64,000 nt of DNA from Entamoeba invadens IP1 (GCF_000330505.1 NW_004191750.1:529470-593469); one strand, 5' to 3'. Numbered from the stretch's first letter, positions 44,713 through 55,212 are shown. Notes: a model not told the origin generated them from the letters alone. Program-made: numbers and translations.

Positions 44713-45432
44713 TCACTGAAATGGATGGTGGACTCCATTGAAACTTGACAATATTTGGTAGTCTCTTTCGTCAACAGGGACAAAAGCACTTACTGGCACG
44801 GTGCACAAGTGTGGTAACACATCACCGATTCCATACACCACCAAATTGTCAGTGTTTTGCACTTGGATGTTTTCTACCATTTTTCTTAAGACAATTTCGT
44901 CCTGTTTAATGCACAAAGCCTCACCAGAAGGGTCAACAACTTTCTCCCACACATAAAAGTGCATCACCTTTGAAGACTCTTTTAAAGTGGTAAGGTTCAA
45001 ACACAGTGAATATCCTCTTTGTACCAACACAAATGAGAGAAAGTTCGAAAAAGCAGCTTCCCTGTTTCTGCAGTCATTAATTTGGTTAAAGTCGAAAGCC
45101 TCAGAATCTTTGACGGACTCTTTGTGTGATCGAATACTTTCCAAGACGGTTCTATTGATTGTCAAAATTCGCGTCTTTTTGCTCTTTTCGCGTTCTATGA
45201 GGAGTTTCATCTTCTCACAAAAGACCATTGAAATTTGGGCAAAGTCGTTTGAAGAGTATGTCTTCTGATCTATTTGAACGGTTTTTCCTATCAAGACTTT
45301 AAGTGCGTACTTCGATTGCTTTGCTTTAATGAACTGAATTTTTGCATTTTCCTTAAGAACCCAGAATAGTACTAAACTGGTTGAAAGCGCCTTCTTAGAG
45401 CGCGAAAGAGATCTGCTGTTCATTTGGTTCAT
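44713..45432 (-). CDS. Distant third member of the paralogous family
   Basis: 239-residue protein of unknown function. Its middle part resembles the proteins at 25427 and 34743: a segment 'NREAAFSNFLSFVLVQRGYS' can be aligned with 'KQTAFRRYEKNKKVIVI...EKGYF' and is followed by 'LCLNLTTLKESSKVMHF', like 'NSRLARKSKKTKRLDRI'. The similarity is limited to perhaps 60 residues, so it is weaker than that between the first two. The N-terminal 30 residues are Ser/Arg-rich. The start is at the first ATG (45432), with a second three codons later. No motif suggests a function. Confidence 0.5.
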   Translation of the reverse strand: MNQMNSRSLSRSKKALSTSLVLFWVLKENAKIQFIKAKQSKYALKVLIGKTVQIDQKTYSSNDFAQISMVFCEKMKLLIEREKSKKTRILTINRTVLESIRSHKESVKDSEAFDFNQINDCRNREAAFSNFLSFVLVQRGYSLCLNLTTLKESSKVMHFYVWEKVVDPSGEALCIKQDEIVLRKMVENIQVQNTDNLVVYGIGDVLPHLCTVPVSAFVPVDERDYQILSSFNGVHHPFQ

Positions 45433-47309
45433 TAAAGTGGTGGAGATCTAGTTGCGGAAGAGTTTTCGAAGGGTTTTCTGGGGAATATGGGTGATGAAGA
45501 ATGAATTTATTTAGACGCGCAAAAGTCCGTTTGATTCTTCTGCGGATCGCAATGACACTTTTGCGCCTCTTTAATCAAAAATATAAGACAAAAACAAGTA
45601 TCGGATATTTAGTGCTATTAATCGGGTTTGGCGTGCTAAATGGTGTTTTTAAAAAACAATTTCATGCTGAAGTGTTAAAACAGCTTCTTGTATTAACAAA
45701 CCAAAGAAGTTGCACTTTTGGGAAGGACCAGTTCGTTTTTTTTTGGTTAAAGGGAAAAAGAGGTTTTATTTTCAGAAGATCACTGCCCAAAACTTTATCG
45801 TTTAACCAAAATTTTTGGCATTTTGGGTTTTTCCTTTTCAATACAAAATATTGTCGGCGATTGTGGAGTGAACTTAATATTATTTCCCGACATCACACAC
45901 AAAACATACGCAAATTGAAACAAATACAAAAACAAAGAACTAAAAAAAATAACGGAATGAGGTGGTGTTATTATATGTTAAACTGTATTATATCTAGTAG
46001 TACTTTTTGTATTTTTATAGTTTCCCAAAAAACACCAATAAGTTTCTATAAAAAAACACAACGATTTGAAAGAATCCCAATTTGGCCGTTTCACATTTAT
46101 TCACATTGCTGTAATTATAATGTGCATTATTATCTCTAAAATACCAATGTTTTATAATTAATAAACAGTTATAAAATGTTTTATTAAATATAACAATTTT
46201 GTTATATTTGATAGAATAAATTCAAAATAAAAAATACGAAAAATATAAAAACGAATTTGCCGGGTGATTATAAAGGTTGGGCTTTTCTTGATGACAAATT
46301 TTTCTCAATTATGATTGGGAAGTTCTCCCGATATTTAACATATAATAACAGTATTAAAACACTTCTCTTTTACTTTGAGGTGAATGTGTTTCAAAAAAAC
46401 AATAATAATCCACGGAAAGTTAAGTGTCATGTCGGGATTTTGGCGGGTGTTGGTAAGCTAATTTGAGCAAACGCTTTTCAATATAAAAAAGAAAAAAAAC
46501 AAAAAAATGTAAAAGTGTGTAAAAGTCAACACTTTTTTGTTATGGCAGCCTCGCAAAATGAGTAATGCTGGGATTCTTGGGGTTATAATTGTGGAGTAAT
46601 TGAAAAAACAAAAAAACAAGCGTTATTTGAATAGCAAATCCCGACCCGTAGTACATATTATTTGATTTTTTACTTGTTAAAAGGAAAGAAAATACACATA
46701 TGCCAAATCTATTTAAAAAAAAGTTAAATCATGATGCTATCAAACTAGAAAAAAACGGGACAATTAGTGAATTAATTGTGTAAAAATACAATTATTTTGG
46801 AACAATCAAATAATTATGTATTTTAGTAACGTTTTTCGGCATATTCGTTTTTTCTTTTTATTATTGTTTTTTCCCAATATATTATAATTAGTTATTAATA
46901 TTTTCACATTCATTATTCGCATTATAGTTAAAAATGTAATAAAAAGTTAAAAATGCCACTTATTAATAACCCAGTATCAAAAGAAAGTGTGGCGTGTTGC
47001 TGATTCACACCTTCACTAATCCGAAGTGGTGATGTTGTTGAGAAAGAAATAAAAAAGTGAAACTGTTATAGTTATTGATATATTTGATATATAAAATCCA
47101 TTTCCACTTCAAGTAAGATGTGTTATTTTGTTCCCCACATCTTTAACAATAGTAAAACCCCGATAAAGTAAGGTAATCAAAACAGATTAATTGAAATGAA
47201 TAACAAAAGAAATAACAATACTTAACTTACCACATTCTTCATTTCCATTTAAATACCATTACCCAGTTATGACCAATGCAGTGCAGAACAAAAAAAAACG
47301 AATCTACAT
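45433..47309. other. 1.9-kb spacer without a recognisable gene
   Basis: Contains a 10-base perfect inverted repeat (45517-45526 with 45557-45566) about 85-135 bases upstream of the preceding minus-strand gene. Open stretches at 45501-46139 and 46257-46466 have Phe/Lys/Ile-rich composition and no recognisable protein pattern. Confidence 0.5.
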
Positions 47310-48568
47310 TTACACGTAAGGGTTCACTCTTTCAGTTTGTGCTTTGGCGTTTTCTTCGTTTTGAAGGCCCACCTTCTTAACAGTGACTTTCGACACCTTT
47401 GTCTTTGAAGCATCTGGTCTCGTCCCGAGTTGATACGACGACTTTGAAAGTGTAGAGTGTGCAAGCTGGTGCTCGGCGCTTTTTTTCGGAGGGGCTGGTC
47501 TCTGTGGGAGTGCTTTGTTTGGAGGTACCACACTGCCGCTGTAACTCAGTGCTTTTTGGTGGGACACAAAAACACCACCACGTGGTGATAAAGAGGATGG
47601 GGGTATTTTGTGGAGTACTGGCGACGACGGAGAGGACACTACTGTTGTTGAAGAAGCTGAAGAGCCGAGAGCTGTTGACGGACGCTTTCCCTTCATTTGT
47701 GCATTTGCTTGTGGTTTTGGTGCTTTTGGGTCGTTGAACAACTTCTCCCAATTTTCAATCAAAAATCTTGTTGATGAAAAGCAGTCTGAAGACGCGTCAA
47801 CCATTTCTGCCACATTGACTCCTGTGAATATATTAACTGCAAATACTACGGTGTTACTTTCCGTGTTTTATTTGGTGTTCTATCAATGAAACACCTGTCA
47901 GAGGACAAACAAACTCATCGAAACATTTGTGATATTCATTTTGTTCACCTGTGATGCCCCAACAACCAAAGAAAGGTAATGTATTAACAATTTAAGAGTG
48001 TTGTAATACAATCTACTTGTTATTTGTTTGTCAATGTCTTAATTCGTAGTTTTAAAGTGACACCACTTCTTTATAACAAAACAAACATCGGAAGAAACGA
48101 AAGGATGACTTGAATGTTCTTTATCTTTTTATCAAAGAACTTGTCATGCATTTCAATGGTGGCCAATATCATGCCCGTCTACGTCTCAATTTGTTTTCAT
48201 ATAACCAACAATACTATTAATATAGTATATATATATAGTAAATTAATACCAAAGTCTGTAGAATAGTAACTGGTATAATAACAAACATTCTCTCGTTTCA
48301 TAAGCGAGTCGGGAAGTTCTCTGAAATACGTTTTTAAAGCCCCAGCTACCGTGTGGACATCGTACTTACTTAAATCAACAGGAAGGTTATTGTCATATAA
48401 TCTTTTGATTTCGTTGATGTCCGCCAACTTTCCAGGGACTCTGAATATTCCCTCAGTCTCAAGTCGTACCGGCTTCTCTGTCAAGTAATTTATCAACTCT
48501 TTAACAACACGAGGAACGCCGTCTTGTTGCGGCGCGTTTTCAAGTAGCGCTCCGAACACCTTATTCAT
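47310..48568 (-). CDS. RhoGAP-domain protein, four exons
   Basis: Rho GTPase-activating protein. Exons are 48287-48568, 48087-48178, 47915-48012 and 47310-47845. The introns (108, 74 and 69 bases) all have GTTTGT donors and TAG acceptors; the reading frame is exact across all three, giving 335 residues. The joined protein reads through a complete RhoGAP domain: VFGALL, TEGIFRVPGK (arginine finger), VAGALKTYFRELPDSL, ILSFLPILYYNTLKLL, SQVNKMNITNVSMIFAVNIF and FLIENWEKLF. The C-terminal 145 residues are Ser/Pro/Lys-rich. The ATG at 48568 is the only start near the domain, three codons before it. The partial pieces alone would look like fragments. Confidence 0.92.
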
Positions 48569-48782
48569 CTCCCACAAAACTGGATTATTAAGTTTAGTTT
48601 TTTTATTAGTTTCAAATGGTTAATTATAAACCAATTGGAGAGCAATTTTCTATCGTGTTTTTTAATAATTTTTATGAATTTTCACTACGAAAACTTTGAA
48701 ATATTATACATAACTTTTAAATTGTTTTCAATAAATTTGATAATACTGAAAATGAGTTAATAACACAAAAACATCAGTACGA

Positions 48783-51383
48783 TTAATTCTCCACATCACG
48801 TCGTCGCATGTAAACATGGACAGGAGTTCGCCGCACTACAGGAGGTATTTTCTTAATTAAGGTGTCAACACATTCACTTTGTATAAATTCAACATTTTCT
48901 GCTGCTACACTTACTGTCACACTTTTACACATATTTGCTGTCACACTCTTCAGCCGAGCAGACTTAACACTAAAAGTAATGTCAAAACACTTTTCGAGAA
49001 ATAACTCCGATATGGAGGCATTCAGTAACAGATTCCCTTTCGTTAGACCCACTAATACCATTGTTTCTAAACACTTCCCAATATAGTCGATACGTTTATC
49101 AACACCATTGTCAAAGACAAGACGCTTTGTTTTAAGGTTTATTGAACACATTCGACAGTTGTAAACCTCCAAATTATCAAGACTTGTTTCTAAGTAAGGA
49201 GTGGGTGTGTTCGACCAAACTCGTGAACTTTGTGCAAGGACAAACGAACACTTTGTGCAGTCTCTCATCTTTATTTCACATAACTCGTTTGATAACATTT
49301 TGAAGTTTAAATTGTCACAACGAAGTAACTCGACTTTTTTACATCTAATAAAAAGCGGGTTAGAAGCCACTGAAAAGTCGTTGTTTGATGTGAGATGAAC
49401 ACAGTCGCACATTTTTAGTGAAACAACTTGGCACATGAATATCAAAACACAGTCTTCCATTTCGGTGAAAGTCAGTTCTCTGTAATAGTCTCCACGTATA
49501 AACAACGTCTTGTCGTTCATTTTTGTGAGCTTCACATTGTTTTTGGAACATAGTGATTCACTTCCTGTTAGATCTTCAAACGTTTCCAAATCTTCGCTTT
49601 CGAGTTCAACAATTTTGGTTGGATCCAAGTCGATAGTGGTGTTTGTGTTTCGACTTGTCTTACAAGTAACAACATTGTCTAAGTCCCCTTCAATATGCAC
49701 GTTATCACTGTTCTTCACTATCAACTGTTGTACTGAGTTGTTCAAGAGCGACAGTTCACAGCCTTTACAATTGTTTATAATAAGTCTTTGACACCTTTTC
49801 ATTGAATTCACGAACTTGAAATTATTGAGGTTTACCAACACAATTTCCTCAGACTCGTCTAAATCAATTGGCACATACGTTTCGATGGTGTTCAATATCG
49901 CTTTGTCGCAGACCATTGTCCCGTACCCAAAGTCGGACTCGGCAACTTCAATAATCCCACAGCGAGCAAAATCGGTGTCCACACTTCGACATCTTAAAAA
50001 CACAATTTCACTCATCTTCACTCCAAACACACTCAAATTAATACAAGTGTCGAAAAACAGTTTGACACTCTTTTCACCCAAAACCCTTAATGTGCTTCTA
50101 TCGCACTTCAAAAAATAGAGTCTCTGCTCTTTCATTGCACGTAGAGTGATTCTCATTTCTTTGTTGTTTTGAAAGACAAACTCGTTCAAACACTCGTTAT
50201 TAAATTCGATAATACAGTTTTCGCAATATGTCATATAAAACAGTTTAAGTTTCTGTTGAATGTTCAGTCGAATAGTTTTGACCGCGTGTAACTCGAGTGT
50301 TGTTAAATTAATGAACGGCAATTGCGTATTTAAATTTTCCCACATCCGAACCATCTCATTTTGACTCTTAAAAAAAGACCAATCACCTTTTAACACATTA
50401 ATTGTCTTCACTGAGTCAAGTCTGAGAATTACTAAAGACTTTGATTGAGTCAAAGTACACCCACTACACTCCAAATTAAGTTCTTTAAGTCCTTCAAATT
50501 CAATTTGACAGTTGAGCGTTCTGTTGTGCATCACCACTGCAAGTTTGTTGATGTACTTCCCCAATTTCAATCCATCAAAAAATGAATGTAAAGACATCCC
50601 ATTACAGTTTAAAGACAGACTTGACGGAACAGCTTTATCTAACAGATCGAGAAGTGTCTCATTTGTGTCTTTCTCGTATAACACTATTTCAAAAGACCCA
50701 TGCTGGAGTAATGGTATAATCCCGTTTTGATACATTATCAACGACATTTTGTATGAATAAAATGGGTACTTAAAGTCAATCTTTTTATCGGGTAGTGAAG
50801 ACTTGTGGTATACAAATCCAATCTCCGTTTCAAGACCATCCAACAACTTGACTAAGTCTTTCAGTGAAGAGTGTTGTGACGCATACAACAAATTCACTAA
50901 ACATCGTTTGGGGAAGAATTGGAGAGGTGTACTTGATTCTCTGAAAACAGTCACAAAAGCCTTGAAGTTGTCATAACTCATAATCACCGAATTCATTTTG
51001 TTGACCGACTGGACAAAAAGTGTGAAAATGGTTTTTTTAAAGCCCGTGTAATTGTCAAGTGGAATGTATATCGACTTTGTGTGTGGAGCTATTTGTGGTA
51101 TGTCAGTATCGGCCAATGATGATGGATTCAAGTTTGTTACAACTTTTGCTGTCACTAAAATCGTTGGTGGAATAAGTAAACCACAACAGTTGATGGTATC
51201 TTGCTGAAATTTTTGATAGAATTTTACAACATGTTCGGGTGTAGTAAACCATGGATTTACTCGAAGACTTTTTGTGGCATCAAAACACTTTTTTGATACT
51301 CGGACAAAAGTAAAAAGAGTTTTTGTACTCTCAAAGTAGAGAATTACATTCATCAAGTAAACCATCTCCAAACTTTGAGTCAT
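48783..51383 (-). CDS. Large leucine/cysteine-rich repeat protein of an Entamoeba family
   Basis: 866 residues. The N-terminal 45 residues (LEMVYLMNVILYFESTKTLF-TFVRVSKKC) resemble the start of a large Entamoeba family with F-box-like N-termini and leucine-rich repeat-like bodies. From about residue 280 the protein is a long series of short repeats such as 'L..L.L..C....I', with regularly spaced Leu, Val, Cys and Asn, typical of a beta-solenoid. There is no signal peptide or membrane segment. Other members of such families are substrate adaptors or surface proteins, but no function can be assigned here. The start is the first ATG. Confidence 0.75.
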   Translation of the reverse strand: MTQSLEMVYLMNVILYFESTKTLFTFVRVSKKCFDATKSLRVNPWFTTPEHVVKFYQKFQQDTINCCGLLIPPTILVTAKVVTNLNPSSLADTDIPQIAPHTKSIYIPLDNYTGFKKTIFTLFVQSVNKMNSVIMSYDNFKAFVTVFRESSTPLQFFPKRCLVNLLYASQHSSLKDLVKLLDGLETEIGFVYHKSSLPDKKIDFKYPFYSYKMSLIMYQNGIIPLLQHGSFEIVLYEKDTNETLLDLLDKAVPSSLSLNCNGMSLHSFFDGLKLGKYINKLAVVMHNRTLNCQIEFEGLKELNLECSGCTLTQSKSLVILRLDSVKTINVLKGDWSFFKSQNEMVRMWENLNTQLPFINLTTLELHAVKTIRLNIQQKLKLFYMTYCENCIIEFNNECLNEFVFQNNKEMRITLRAMKEQRLYFLKCDRSTLRVLGEKSVKLFFDTCINLSVFGVKMSEIVFLRCRSVDTDFARCGIIEVAESDFGYGTMVCDKAILNTIETYVPIDLDESEEIVLVNLNNFKFVNSMKRCQRLIINNCKGCELSLLNNSVQQLIVKNSDNVHIEGDLDNVVTCKTSRNTNTTIDLDPTKIVELESEDLETFEDLTGSESLCSKNNVKLTKMNDKTLFIRGDYYRELTFTEMEDCVLIFMCQVVSLKMCDCVHLTSNNDFSVASNPLFIRCKKVELLRCDNLNFKMLSNELCEIKMRDCTKCSFVLAQSSRVWSNTPTPYLETSLDNLEVYNCRMCSINLKTKRLVFDNGVDKRIDYIGKCLETMVLVGLTKGNLLLNASISELFLEKCFDITFSVKSARLKSVTANMCKSVTVSVAAENVEFIQSECVDTLIKKIPPVVRRTPVHVYMRRRDVEN

Positions 51384-51968
51384 TTCATTTACTGTTTTAT
51401 TAGTTTTATATTAAAACTTCTAATTTATCCACTTTTTACTTGTTTTTTTATTAATTTTTAATTTTTTAGTTATTAAATGAATTAAATCTATTAACTTCAA
51501 GTGAATGGATTAAATAACATTTTATAATAATTATTGTTTTTACAAAAACATTTGTCAACCTAATTGTTAAAATGTTTTAAACTAAGAACTTTTATTTTCT
51601 CATTTTTTTGATTTTATTTAGACCTTAAGCATCATTTAAAAATAGTTATGATTTAACTATATTATATTAATTAACTGTACCATATTTATAATACAATAAT
51701 GAAACAAAGCAAATAGCATTTCCAAACTAATGATTTGTAAATTTATTAAATCAAAAGAATGAACAAGCAGAAAAGGGTCGGAACAGGGTGGAAATAAAAA
51801 AAAAGAAATTTTGAAAATAGAACCAAGTTATTTAGAAACAAAACTATTATGATATTAAACAATTGTCAAGTCGATTTCTAGCAAAAAGAAGACGACCCAG
51901 AGCATCACAAGACACATCATTATTTAGGAACACAACTTAAAAAGAGAAAGTCAATAAGACTACTTGAG
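51384..51968. other. Divergent spacer
   Basis: AT-rich promoter region between divergent genes. Nothing else was recognised. Confidence 0.6.
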
Positions 51969-52667
51969 ATGTCTAAATCTATTCTTTCTTTTCTTAAACT
52001 CTTTTTTCTAACAGACACTTCGGTCCGCCCTGTGGTCGAAGGCAATTTTGCACAAATCATCAACTGCGACACCGTGGAGTTATTGTTCATTCGAATGTTT
52101 CCTCTACTAACAAAGTACATAAAAAACCCTTCGATTCCGTTTGAGCAAAAGAACGAGGTGATTCAAAACGTGATGACAAAGTTGAAACCCGAGAACACAA
52201 AATATTACTTAAGCTTGATCGAAGCAAATAGCGCCATTCTCGGAACATCAGAAGAAATCACTCCGACACTCAAAGAAGGGTTACAACAACTTCTGAATGA
52301 TATGAGTGACGTCAAGAACACAATAGAATCAGAAGTACTCAAAAGCTCGACAGTGCCCCTCTTCCTTTCACAGTGCTTTGAGATTTTTAATATGTACAAC
52401 ACATCCCTCTCAAAGCAGTGCGTCATCCCAATACAAGAACTCTTGGAACCAATAGCACTCCCAGCTGAAGTCGTTGACAAGAAAATCCGAAGAGAAAATT
52501 TGAAATACAAGTTGTGCTCGTTGCTCCAAACAGCAGACCCTTTGAAGTTACAAGTCTTAGTTAAGGAATTGGACGAATCTCAATGTGAAGAGGGGATGGA
52601 CTTCACTATCGATATTGACAAACTTGACTTGGACACACTCGACAGGTTTTGTCAGATTCTTGTTTGA
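51969..52667 (+). CDS. Helical protein with possible NET-like C-terminal domain
   Basis: 232-residue protein, mostly helical. The last 60 residues contain 'KLQVLVKELDESQ', 'FTIDIDKLDLDTLDRFCQIL', the pattern of a NET (extra-terminal) domain as found in BET proteins. The first 170 residues are unrecognised. NET domains bind chromatin regulators and transcription factors through a helical cleft, so a transcription-linked role is a guess. No signal peptide; the first ATG is used, though the hydrophobic N-terminal stretch (residues 5-14) might be a poor signal. Confidence 0.5.
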   Translation: MSKSILSFLKLFFLTDTSVRPVVEGNFAQIINCDTVELLFIRMFPLLTKYIKNPSIPFEQKNEVIQNVMTKLKPENTKYYLSLIEANSAILGTSEEITPTLKEGLQQLLNDMSDVKNTIESEVLKSSTVPLFLSQCFEIFNMYNTSLSKQCVIPIQELLEPIALPAEVVDKKIRRENLKYKLCSLLQTADPLKLQVLVKELDESQCEEGMDFTIDIDKLDLDTLDRFCQILV

Positions 52668-53140
52668 ACGTTCTGTTGGATTGAGTGTTATATTATCTTC
52701 TATGTAGTTCAATAATATCTTGTAGTAAAATTTATTAATAAATAATAAATTAAGTGCTAGTTCATCATTATTATATATTGTAGTTTCCGTGTTTTAATAA
52801 AAAATATGGTTACACAAACTATTAAAATAACAATTTTCAATTAATTATAAAGATGATAAATAGTATTAATAACTTGAAGATTATAATAAGGTGTAAAAAA
52901 AACTATGTATTAATTAATTTAATAATTATTAATTACATTTTAATACAGATATTTGGTATTCCAAAACATACACATGACAAGAAAGATAATTGGTAAACAC
53001 TCAAAGATTCAATTATTAGAAATTAATAACAAAAATTAGAAAACAAATAGTTACAGTAGTGCAGATTGTAATCGATGGAATGAAAATAAATAAGTTTTAT
53101 AAACTTGAAATAATTTCGATTTAGAAATACATAGAGAGCG
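52668..53140. other. Intergenic spacer
   Basis: AT-rich, between two plus-strand genes. No feature was recognised. Confidence 0.6.
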
Positions 53141-53599
53141 ATGTCAAACACCGAAGACGAAGAATTGGAAGTTGCACGTGACCTCTTTGACGAGATTGAC
53201 ACGGACAAAAGTGGAACAATTGACTTTGACGAGTTTTGTAGAGCATTAACTCAGTCAAACACTGTGGAAGATGTGGAGCCATTGAAACTCTTTTTTGGTC
53301 TATTGGACACTGACGATGACGGAGAACTGTGCTTTGCAGACTTTTATAAACTACTTACTATACTCAACCACATGCCAGACAAATCAGAAACTTCAATGAT
53401 GACCGCGTTCTTCAATTTGGCGGATGGCGACGGAAATGGAACACTTGATGCCGACGAGGTTATTCGTTTGTGCAAAAAGATTGGATTTGCTCCGGGAGAA
53501 ATGGATGTCAACCAATTCATTGAGGAAATTGACACCAATAAAGATGGAGTAATTCAACTTGACGAGTTTTTGGAACTGTTCAAGGATGAAGAAAAATAA
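53141..53599 (+). CDS. EF-hand calcium-binding protein, calmodulin-like
   Basis: 152-residue acidic protein with four EF-hand loops, each with canonical Asp/Asn/Ser/Glu ligands: DTDKSGTIDFDE (about residue 20), DTDDDGELCFAD (57), DGDGNGTLDADE (94) and DTNKDGVIQLDE (129). Calmodulin has the same four-loop layout and length, but the sequence between loops differs, so this is one of Entamoeba's many calmodulin-like calcium sensors rather than calmodulin itself. No membrane anchor or signal peptide. The start is the only ATG at the 5' end of the frame. Confidence 0.95.
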   Translation: MSNTEDEELEVARDLFDEIDTDKSGTIDFDEFCRALTQSNTVEDVEPLKLFFGLLDTDDDGELCFADFYKLLTILNHMPDKSETSMMTAFFNLADGDGNGTLDADEVIRLCKKIGFAPGEMDVNQFIEEIDTNKDGVIQLDEFLELFKDEEK

Positions 53600-53723
53600 A
53601 CAGTTTTTTGTTGGTTTTGTCGTTGATAATAAATTGAATTTTTTAATATAAAAAACTTTTTAAAAAAGAATAACGCCAGTTTTGTTGATTGACTTGGACT
53701 GTTTTATTAATTCTGTTAAAATA
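53600..53723. other. 3' flank of the EF-hand gene
   Basis: Short AT-rich 3' flank ending at the TA target site of the adjacent inverted-repeat element. Confidence 0.6.
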
Positions 53724-53978
53724 CAGTCATGCGAAAAAGCTGTCGCGATTGGAAAAACCTGTCTTGAAAAAATATTTTATAGTAAATTTATAATTACTTA
53801 CTATACAGTATAGCTTCTATTCGATTTATTTGCAGGGTCATTTCACAAAAATCGAATAAAAATATTCGGCATTTCCAAATAACATTTTCTATTTCAGATC
53901 ATTTGTTTATAGTACTAGAATAGTTCATTACCACCCGAGACAGGTTTTTCCAAACGCGACAGCTTTTTCGCATGACTG
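53724..53978. mobile_element. Small TA-flanked inverted-repeat element (MITE), 255 bp
   Basis: The ends are 41-base inverted repeats, 53724-53764 and 53938-53978, differing at a single position. They begin CAGTCATGCGAAAAAGCTGT and are flanked on both sides by TA (53722-53723 and 53979-53980). CAGT termini and a TA target duplication are characteristic of Tc1/mariner elements. The 173-base interior has no coding capacity, so this is a non-autonomous element that would depend on a transposase elsewhere. Confidence 0.85.
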
Positions 53979-54010
53979 TATAAAGGAGTTTAAATTTAAT
54001 TTTCTTATTA

Positions 54011-55212
54011 CAGTGTTATTCACTGGGTTTTCGATTCCCACCATTTTCAATAATTATTAAGTCAGTTTATTAATTATTTAGTCAAAAAAATAAATTATTT
54101 CGTCACATATTTTAATTAAACACCACCTACAATTATTAGTCCAGCATAAATGATAAATAGATCGTTCAAAAAAATATTAATACCACCACAAATAATTTCA
54201 ATATTATAATTTTTATATTTCATTCACAAAAATAAATAGGCGCACCACAAACTTATATGTTCACGTCATTTAGAATTATTAAGGTTTTTTCTGAATTATT
54301 TCATGTTCAACAAAAAAAAATAAAAATCAACATTAAAACTATTTCAAAGTATAATGAACCTAGCATCAGTAGATCACGTTGATCTCACAGATTCAAGTGT
54401 ACGGACCGATTATAGACAATTAACGCCTACACCTCTACTAGGTACTCTGCTCCAATCATTTGCAATTCAACTATTCATTCCGTCTCCAATACAACCAAAT
54501 CCAAGATGAAGACCGAAGAAATTTGGGCCAGAACATTCAGAACACTAAAAGCACCAATACACTAAAATTGGTTTGAAGCTCAAGCAACTGTTTGTTGAAG
54601 AGTCTAGAAAGAAACCTGACCAGAAACATGAAAATTTTTAACAGACTTTTGGAATACCTATTCATTGCGCTGCTTTGCTGACAAAGTTGATGAAAGTGTG
54701 AAGTATATATTCTTTGAACCATTAAAACCGCATTACTCATTTCATTCACATTGTTAAACAGCATTTCAAAATAATTACACGAAATTAATGCTACAATTCA
54801 AAAATGTAGAAATGAAGTTTGGAGAAAGGTGTATGCTCAAGATAATCTTTAAATTAATTTCATTGTAATATTTTTTTTATAACATTTTATAAAGAAATAA
54901 TTTATTTTTTTGTTGAACATGAAATAATTCAGAAAAAACCTTAATAATTCTAAATGACGTGAACATATAAGTTTGTGGTGCGCCTATTTATTTTTGTGAA
55001 TGAAATATAAAAATTATAATATTGAAATTATTTGTGGTGGTATTAATATTTTTTTGAACGATCTATTTATCATTTATGCTGGACTAATAATTGTAGGTGG
55101 TGTTTAATTAAAATATGTGACGAAATAATTTATTTTTTTGACTAAATAATTAATAAACTGACTTAATAATTATTGAAAATGGTGGGAATCGAAAACCCAG
55201 TGAATAACACTG
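54011..55212. mobile_element. Tc1/mariner-type element with 310-bp inverted repeats, degenerate
   Basis: 1202-bp element whose ends begin CAGTGTTATTCACTGGG and are flanked by TA (54009-54010 and 55213-55214). The arms 54011 to about 54319 and about 54904-55212 are near-perfect inverted repeats. The interior of about 580 bases carries broken reading frames. A plus-strand segment at about 54509-54562 encodes EEIWARTFRTLKAPIH then a stop, resembling the 'NP-IE--W---L' region near the end of Tc1 transposases; it is preceded by a frame-shifted Pro-rich part. The transposase is therefore dead, and movement would need one in trans. Confidence 0.85.
54355..54570 (+). pseudogene. Degenerate transposase remnant inside the inverted-repeat element
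   Basis: Two short frames, an ATG-initiated one at about 54355-54510 and an overlapping one ending at about 54562, give only fragments. The second contains EEIWARTFRTLKAP, similar to the region around the last catalytic Asp/Glu of Tc1-type transposases. Too short and shifted to be functional. Confidence 0.4.

Noticed and set aside
45501..46139. 212-codon open stretch on the plus strand
   Set aside because: Phe/Lys/Ile/Leu-rich composition, no domain pattern, in a T-rich area; probably chance.
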